Source: Hellea sp039977295 (GTDB taxonomy: Bacteria > Pseudomonadota > Alphaproteobacteria > Caulobacterales > Maricaulaceae). Taken from it: DNA of 64,000 nucleotides. Below, one piece after another: positions 60,120-64,000 of this stretch. Numbering within the stretch: the first letter of the stretch is position 1; each line of letters begins with the position of its first letter. The position numbers and the translations under genes are program-made. The stretch covers positions 682,001 through 746,000 of the forward strand of contig JBDWDN010000003.1 of NCBI GenBank assembly GCA_039977295.1, written 5' to 3'. Below the pieces are notes generated by a model, which did no database searches, was not told where the DNA came from, and saw only the letters and a program-made list of their open reading frames with translations.

Positions 60120-61364
60120 GTGAGCCAAGTTTCAATTTATATGATGTTGCTTATCGCTGTTCTGACAGTGAGCGGATATGTTTATAACCGAAGTTCTGCT
60201 TTAACGAAGTTTAAGCAGGCTCGGGCTGCGGCTGGCGGTAAATTAGTTATGTCGGCTTGGCACTCTCAGGCCAGTTATCATGGTTATTTCACGGCATGGA
60301 TTGTTGCGCTTTCGACGTTTGCTGTTTTTATTATTGGGCTATTTATAGGCGGAAGCGGGACAGGATTTAACGCGCTATGGCTTGGCGCAATAATCATCAC
60401 AGCTCTTGCCGTCATCATTTTTACCGGCCGTCAGGTAAGCGGGAAGTTTCGGGCGCGAACCTATGTCGAGCGCTTTATAAAAGGTCTTTTGATAGGGCTA
60501 TCCGTTATCGCGGTGCTCACGACATTAGGTATCATCGCCTCTCTTCTATTTGAGAGCTTACGCTTTTTCAAAGAGGTGCCGTTTATGGATTTCCTCTTCG
60601 GTCTTCAGTGGTCGCCTCAAACTGCAATGCGCGCAGACCAAGTAGGACAAAGTGGATCATTCGGGGCGATACCCGTCTTTGCCGGGACCTTTTTGATTAT
60701 GTTAGTTGCGATGACAATAGCGGGCCCCATTGGCCTGATGATTGCGATTTACCTGACAGAATATGCCTCGAGCGGTGTGCGTAAATGGGTGAAACCCGCC
60801 ATTGAAATTCTGGCGGGCGTTCCGACGGTGGTTTACGGCTTTTTTGCCCTTTTGACCTTCGCGCCCTTTGTTCGAGGATTCGCTGAGAGCTTGGGGTTTT
60901 CCGTTCCAACTCAGAGCGCTTTGGCCGCAGGCGTTGTCATGGGCGTGATGATTATCCCATTTGTTTCCTCTCTCTCGAGTGATGTTATAAATGCGGTGCC
61001 GCAAACTTTGCGCGACGGGTCGGCTGCCCTTGGGGCGACGAAATCAGAAACAATGAAGCAGGTTGTTTTCACCGCGGCGCTTCCAGGGATTATCGGTGCT
61101 TTTATGCTCGCCATATCTCGCGCCATTGGCGAGACGATGATTGTCTATATGGCGGCGGGTAAGGCAGCCAACCTCACAGGCAATCCCTTTGAGGCCGTGA
61201 CCACTGTTACGGTGCAAATTGTCGCTTTGCTGACAGGAGACTCCGACTTTGATAGTCCTAAGACGCTCGTAGCTTTTGCGCTCGGCCTCGTCCTCTTTGT
61301 TATTACGCTTCTATTAAATGTTGTCGCGCTGACGGTTGTGCGCCGTTACCGCGCGAAGTATTAG
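60120..61364 (+). CDS. pstC: Phosphate ABC transporter permease PstC
   Basis: A 414-residue permease starting at GTG. It has an N-terminal extension with extra helices (about 1-110), as in other alphaproteobacteria, then the MetI-like permease core with GSFGAIPVFAGTFL near 180 and the ABC-contact EAA loop LGATKSETMKQVVF near 305. It pairs with PstA. The start is the first codon after the spacer following the pstS terminator; a ribosome site is weak. Confidence 0.93.
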   Translation: MSQVSIYMMLLIAVLTVSGYVYNRSSALTKFKQARAAAGGKLVMSAWHSQASYHGYFTAWIVALSTFAVFIIGLFIGGSGTGFNALWLGAIIITALAVIIFTGRQVSGKFRARTYVERFIKGLLIGLSVIAVLTTLGIIASLLFESLRFFKEVPFMDFLFGLQWSPQTAMRADQVGQSGSFGAIPVFAGTFLIMLVAMTIAGPIGLMIAIYLTEYASSGVRKWVKPAIEILAGVPTVVYGFFALLTFAPFVRGFAESLGFSVPTQSALAAGVVMGVMIIPFVSSLSSDVINAVPQTLRDGSAALGATKSETMKQVVFTAALPGIIGAFMLAISRAIGETMIVYMAAGKAANLTGNPFEAVTTVTVQIVALLTGDSDFDSPKTLVAFALGLVLFVITLLLNVVALTVVRRYRAKY

Positions 61365-61367
61365 ATT

Positions 61368-62657
61368 ATGACTGAAACGACCCTTACATCTGAAGCTGCG
61401 CTTAAGCGCCTCAAGAAACGCCGTGGTAAAGAATGGCGCTTTCGCCTCTGGGGCCGCGCCTCGATTGCTTTTGCGCTCGCCGCCTTGGCTTGGCTTCTTT
61501 TTAGTATTGTCGGGACGGGCTATACGGCATTTCAGCAGCACTTTATGCGGATGGATTTTCAGCTCACTGAGTCTGTTCTTGCGCCTGATGGAACACGCGA
61601 CCCAGAAATTTTGCGCGGGGCGAATTATCGGAAAATCGTCCAAACCACTCTCTATGAGCAATTTCCAGAGGTCACGGGCCGTAAGGACAAGCAAGAGCTC
61701 TTTGCGCTTGTCTCTGCGTCTGGCGCGACCAATTATCTGCGCCAATTAGTTTATAAAAATCCTGATCTTATTGGCAAGACGGTTACTGTTACGGTGCCTG
61801 CTTCTGATCAAATCGATCAACTTCTTAAGGGCTATATAAAGCGAGATACGCCAGAGAGCCGGCGTAAAGTGTCCAATCAACAAATTGTCTGGGCGGACAT
61901 TCTCAAAGAGCGAGGTGTTATAAAAAAGAAGTTTAACCGTATTCTCTTCATGAACCCGGATAGCCGCGATCCTGAGCTTGCGGGGATTGCCGGCGCGGCG
62001 GTTGGCTCGCTAATGATATTGGTTGTTGCCTTTGTTTTGGCGTTCCCCATAGGGGTAGGCTCGGCGATATATTTGGATGAATTCGCCCCTAAAAACAAAT
62101 TCACAGATTTTATTGAGATCAATATTAATAACCTTGCCGCCGTACCCTCCATTGTGTTTGGTCTTTTGGGCCTCGCCGTATTCCTGAACTTTATGGGCAT
62201 GCCGCGATCTCTGCCTATTGTGGGCGGCATGGTGTTAGCGCTGCGGGTCTTCCCGACCATTACAATTGCGACGCGTTCAGCTATGCAAGGCGTTAGTCCT
62301 TCCATTGTTGACGGCGCGCTTAGTCTTGGGGCGTCTCATACGCAGGCGGTGTTCCAGCAGAAGCTTCCACTGGCGGCCCCTGGCATCTTGACGGGTTCAA
62401 TTATTGGCATGGCGCAAGCTTTGGGCGAGACAGCACCGCTGCTTATGATTGGGATGGTGGCATTCGTGACCGAAGTGCCGAACTCTATAACTGAACCTGC
62501 AACAGCTTTGCCTGTGCAAATATTCTTGTGGTCTGACAGTGCCGAGCGGGCTTGGGCAGAGCGCACATCTGCTGCGATTATTGTTTTGTTGGTTGTCTTG
62601 ATAACTATGAACGGCTTTGCCATTTGGCTGCGCAATCGCCTTGAAACGCGGCGCTAG
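61368..62657 (+). CDS. pstA: Phosphate ABC transporter permease PstA
   Basis: A 429-residue permease, longer than E. coli PstA because of a large extracytoplasmic insert (about 60-190) after the first helix. The core has AVPSIVFGLLGLAVFL near 265 and the EAA loop GALSLGASHTQAVFQQKLP near 315. It forms the channel with PstC. It begins three bases after pstC, so they are in one operon. Confidence 0.94.
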   Translation: MTETTLTSEAALKRLKKRRGKEWRFRLWGRASIAFALAALAWLLFSIVGTGYTAFQQHFMRMDFQLTESVLAPDGTRDPEILRGANYRKIVQTTLYEQFPEVTGRKDKQELFALVSASGATNYLRQLVYKNPDLIGKTVTVTVPASDQIDQLLKGYIKRDTPESRRKVSNQQIVWADILKERGVIKKKFNRILFMNPDSRDPELAGIAGAAVGSLMILVVAFVLAFPIGVGSAIYLDEFAPKNKFTDFIEININNLAAVPSIVFGLLGLAVFLNFMGMPRSLPIVGGMVLALRVFPTITIATRSAMQGVSPSIVDGALSLGASHTQAVFQQKLPLAAPGILTGSIIGMAQALGETAPLLMIGMVAFVTEVPNSITEPATALPVQIFLWSDSAERAWAERTSAAIIVLLVVLITMNGFAIWLRNRLETRR

Positions 62658-62682
62658 AAAATAGCGCTATGAGAGATTTAAT

Positions 62683-63450
62683 ATGACGCATGATAACATA
62701 AAATTCACCTGCCGAGATGTGCGTGTTCATTACGGCGATTTCGAAGCCTTACATGGAATTGATATTGATATTCCCGACCGCGGCGTGACCGCTTTTATCG
62801 GGCCGTCAGGTTGCGGAAAGTCCACGTTTTTGCGGACCTTTAACCGCATGAATGACACGATTGATGGCTGCCGCGTTAGCGGTAAAATCCACATGGATGG
62901 TCAAGATATCTATGATAAAAACCTTGACCCTGTTCTTTTGCGCGCGCAGGTAGGTATGGTTTTTCAAAAGCCCAACCCGTTCCCAAAATCGATATATGAC
63001 AATGTCGCTTATGGCCCGCGCATTCACGGCCTGACATCGTCTAAGGCCGAGCTAGATGCCCTTGTAGAGAAATCTTTGCGCAGGGCCGGGCTGTGGGATG
63101 AGGTTAAAGACCGTCTTAAACTTTCCGGAACGGGACTATCAGGGGGTCAGCAGCAACGCTTGGTCATCGCGCGGGCGATTGCTGTTTCGCCCGAAGTCAT
63201 TTTGATGGATGAGCCCGCTTCTGCGCTCGACCCTATTGCTACGGCGAAGCTCGAGGCTCTCATTGAAGAGCTCAAAGAGCGCTATTGCATCATTATCGTG
63301 ACCCATTCTATGGCGCAGGCCGCGCGTGTGTCTGATAAAACAGCCTTTTTCTATATGGGCGACCTGATTGAGTATGATGTGACAGAAAAGATTTTCACAA
63401 ACCCTGGCAATAGCCGTACACAAGACTATATCACTGGCCGTACAGGCTAA
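62683..63450 (+). CDS. pstB: Phosphate ABC transporter ATPase PstB
   Basis: A 255-residue ATPase with Walker A GPSGCGKST (40-48), the PstB-type Q-loop region GMVFQKPNPFPKSIYDN near 88, signature LSGGQQQRL near 147 and Walker B VILMDEPASALDP near 170. It powers phosphate uptake through PstC/PstA. phoU does not follow it here, unlike in most bacteria; it lies near 38 kb instead. Confidence 0.96.
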   Translation: MTHDNIKFTCRDVRVHYGDFEALHGIDIDIPDRGVTAFIGPSGCGKSTFLRTFNRMNDTIDGCRVSGKIHMDGQDIYDKNLDPVLLRAQVGMVFQKPNPFPKSIYDNVAYGPRIHGLTSSKAELDALVEKSLRRAGLWDEVKDRLKLSGTGLSGGQQQRLVIARAIAVSPEVILMDEPASALDPIATAKLEALIEELKERYCIIIVTHSMAQAARVSDKTAFFYMGDLIEYDVTEKIFTNPGNSRTQDYITGRTG

Positions 63451-63474
63451 TTGAATTTATTTTAAATTTGTTAT

Positions 63475-63511
63475 GGATATCTTGGGTTCGACCCTAGGTA
63501 TCCGAGCTTTT
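63475..63511 (+). terminator. Terminator-like hairpin after pstB
   Basis: Bases 63475-63486 pair with 63492-63503 over a 12-bp stem with one mismatch, one G-T and a TTCGA loop. GAGCTTTTTGG follows, giving a short T-run. It lies 24 bases past the pstB stop. Confidence 0.65.
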
Positions 63512-63552
63512 TGGCCTTAAAGTCCCCCAAATTAACACCTTCGGGGAAGACC

Positions 63553-64000
63553 ATGCTGACACCAAAAACAGAAGCGCCTTTATCACCTCAGCTCGTGCGA
63601 GTTGATGATTTGACGCGCCTTTTCCTCGCTTTAGCTTTTTTAGCGGCCATATATTTCTTCGTGACGGCAACAGGCATCGCGGATGTCCCTACGACATCAG
63701 GCCGTGTCTTCCTTATTATTTCGGCAGTTGTCGGCGCTTATATGGCGCTTAACATTGGCGCGAATGATGTCGCCAATAATATTGGCCCTGCCGTTGGTTC
63801 CGGCGCTCTGACATTGTCAGCGGCCATTATACTCGCTTTCATATTTGAAAGCTCAGGCGCCCTTATTGCCGGGGGGGATGTCGTTAATACGATTAAAAAA
63901 GGTATCATTGACCCTTCAATGATACCAGACGCTCAAACCTTTATATGGGCCATGCTTGCGGCGTTGATGGCGGCCGCTGTCTGGCTTAATATTGCGACGG
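63553..64000 (+). CDS. Inorganic phosphate transporter (PiT family), cut by window end
   Basis: The ORF opens at ATG 63553 behind a GGGGAAGA ribosome site and runs off the window after 149 codons. The visible part has an N-terminal helix (about 22-42), a second helix, and the PiT signature GANDVANNIGPAVGSGALT near 72-90, where phosphate binds. PiT proteins carry metal-phosphate with protons or sodium at low affinity, as a complement to the Pst system. A C-run just upstream could pair with the ribosome site and hide it, which may allow regulation. Confidence 0.88.
   Translation, partial: MLTPKTEAPLSPQLVRVDDLTRLFLALAFLAAIYFFVTATGIADVPTTSGRVFLIISAVVGAYMALNIGANDVANNIGPAVGSGALTLSAAIILAFIFESSGALIAGGDVVNTIKKGIIDPSMIPDAQTFIWAMLAALMAAAVWLNIAT

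Noticed and set aside
1..64000. CRISPR arrays, phage, IS elements, rRNA, tRNA genes and replication origins.
   Set aside because: I scanned by eye for regular spacer-repeat patterns, transposase or integrase motifs and RNA gene signatures and found none; a program would be more sensitive.

Overview
The window looks like chromosomal DNA of a marine, stalked-type alphaproteobacterium, most likely near Hyphomonadaceae/Maricaulales. This is an inference from gene content and order: argH, an LptM-like lipoprotein, lysA and a TIGR02302/DUF4175 protein lie on one strand with tlpA divergent from argH; RegB/RegA sits beside Sco; there are DUF1289, DUF1491 and DUF547 proteins, an M13 peptidase and a LuxR/LuxI pair. 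No transposase, integrase, phage gene, CRISPR array, rRNA or tRNA was recognised.

Layout. 0-7.6 kb: a VOC protein and an MsrQ-like heme membrane protein, then a LysR regulator divergent from a plus-strand run of small secreted and membrane proteins (double NTF2-like lipoprotein, luciferase-domain protein, DoxX, three small membrane proteins, a lipoprotein) that contains a Rieske-glutamate-synthase-type flavoprotein. 7.8-21.3 kb: the DUF4175-lysA-lptM / argH / tlpA block, interrupted by about 4.8 kb of poorly known genes (two tandem secreted paralogues, a divergent macrodomain-like protein, DUF2891, small zinc protein, DUF1289), then a Tag-like glycosylase, DUF547 and an orphan ExbD. 21.5-28.7 kb: an EF-hand protein, the coupled DUF3604-parvulin-HupE operon and a large RTX protein. 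28.7-32.7 kb: RegA/RegB divergent from Sco and a pentapeptide-repeat protein, an intergenic region rich in inverted repeats, and ArfB. 32.8-37.4 kb: M1 aminopeptidase, gluconate permease and gluconokinase. 37.4-40.3 kb: PhoB, PhoU, PhoR. 40.5-48.9 kb: an OMF-MFP-RND efflux operon followed by an M13 peptidase and a terminator. 49-54.2 kb: PAS histidine kinase, a bL12 C-domain-like small protein, a truncated class D beta-lactamase, an orphan BcsB-like protein, DUF1491. 54.3-57.5 kb: LuxR, LuxI, a small unknown protein, MATE exporter. 57.6-64 kb: phosphate porin, PstS, PstC, PstA, PstB and the start of a PiT phosphate transporter, which runs off the window.

How it works together. The clearest theme is phosphate: Pho-box-like direct repeats precede phoU-phoB, the porin-pstS unit and pstCAB, so the two Pho blocks, about 20 kb apart, appear to form one PhoB regulon. 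A second theme is envelope and redox physiology (RegB/A-Sco, MsrQ, TlpA, Rieske flavoprotein). Quorum sensing by acyl-homoserine lactone is supported by a luxR-luxI pair with an inverted repeat just upstream of luxI. The least understood parts are the 12.2-16.9 kb insert, the Rieske-flavoprotein cluster, the DUF3604-parvulin-HupE operon and the structured DNA at 31.99-32.29 kb.
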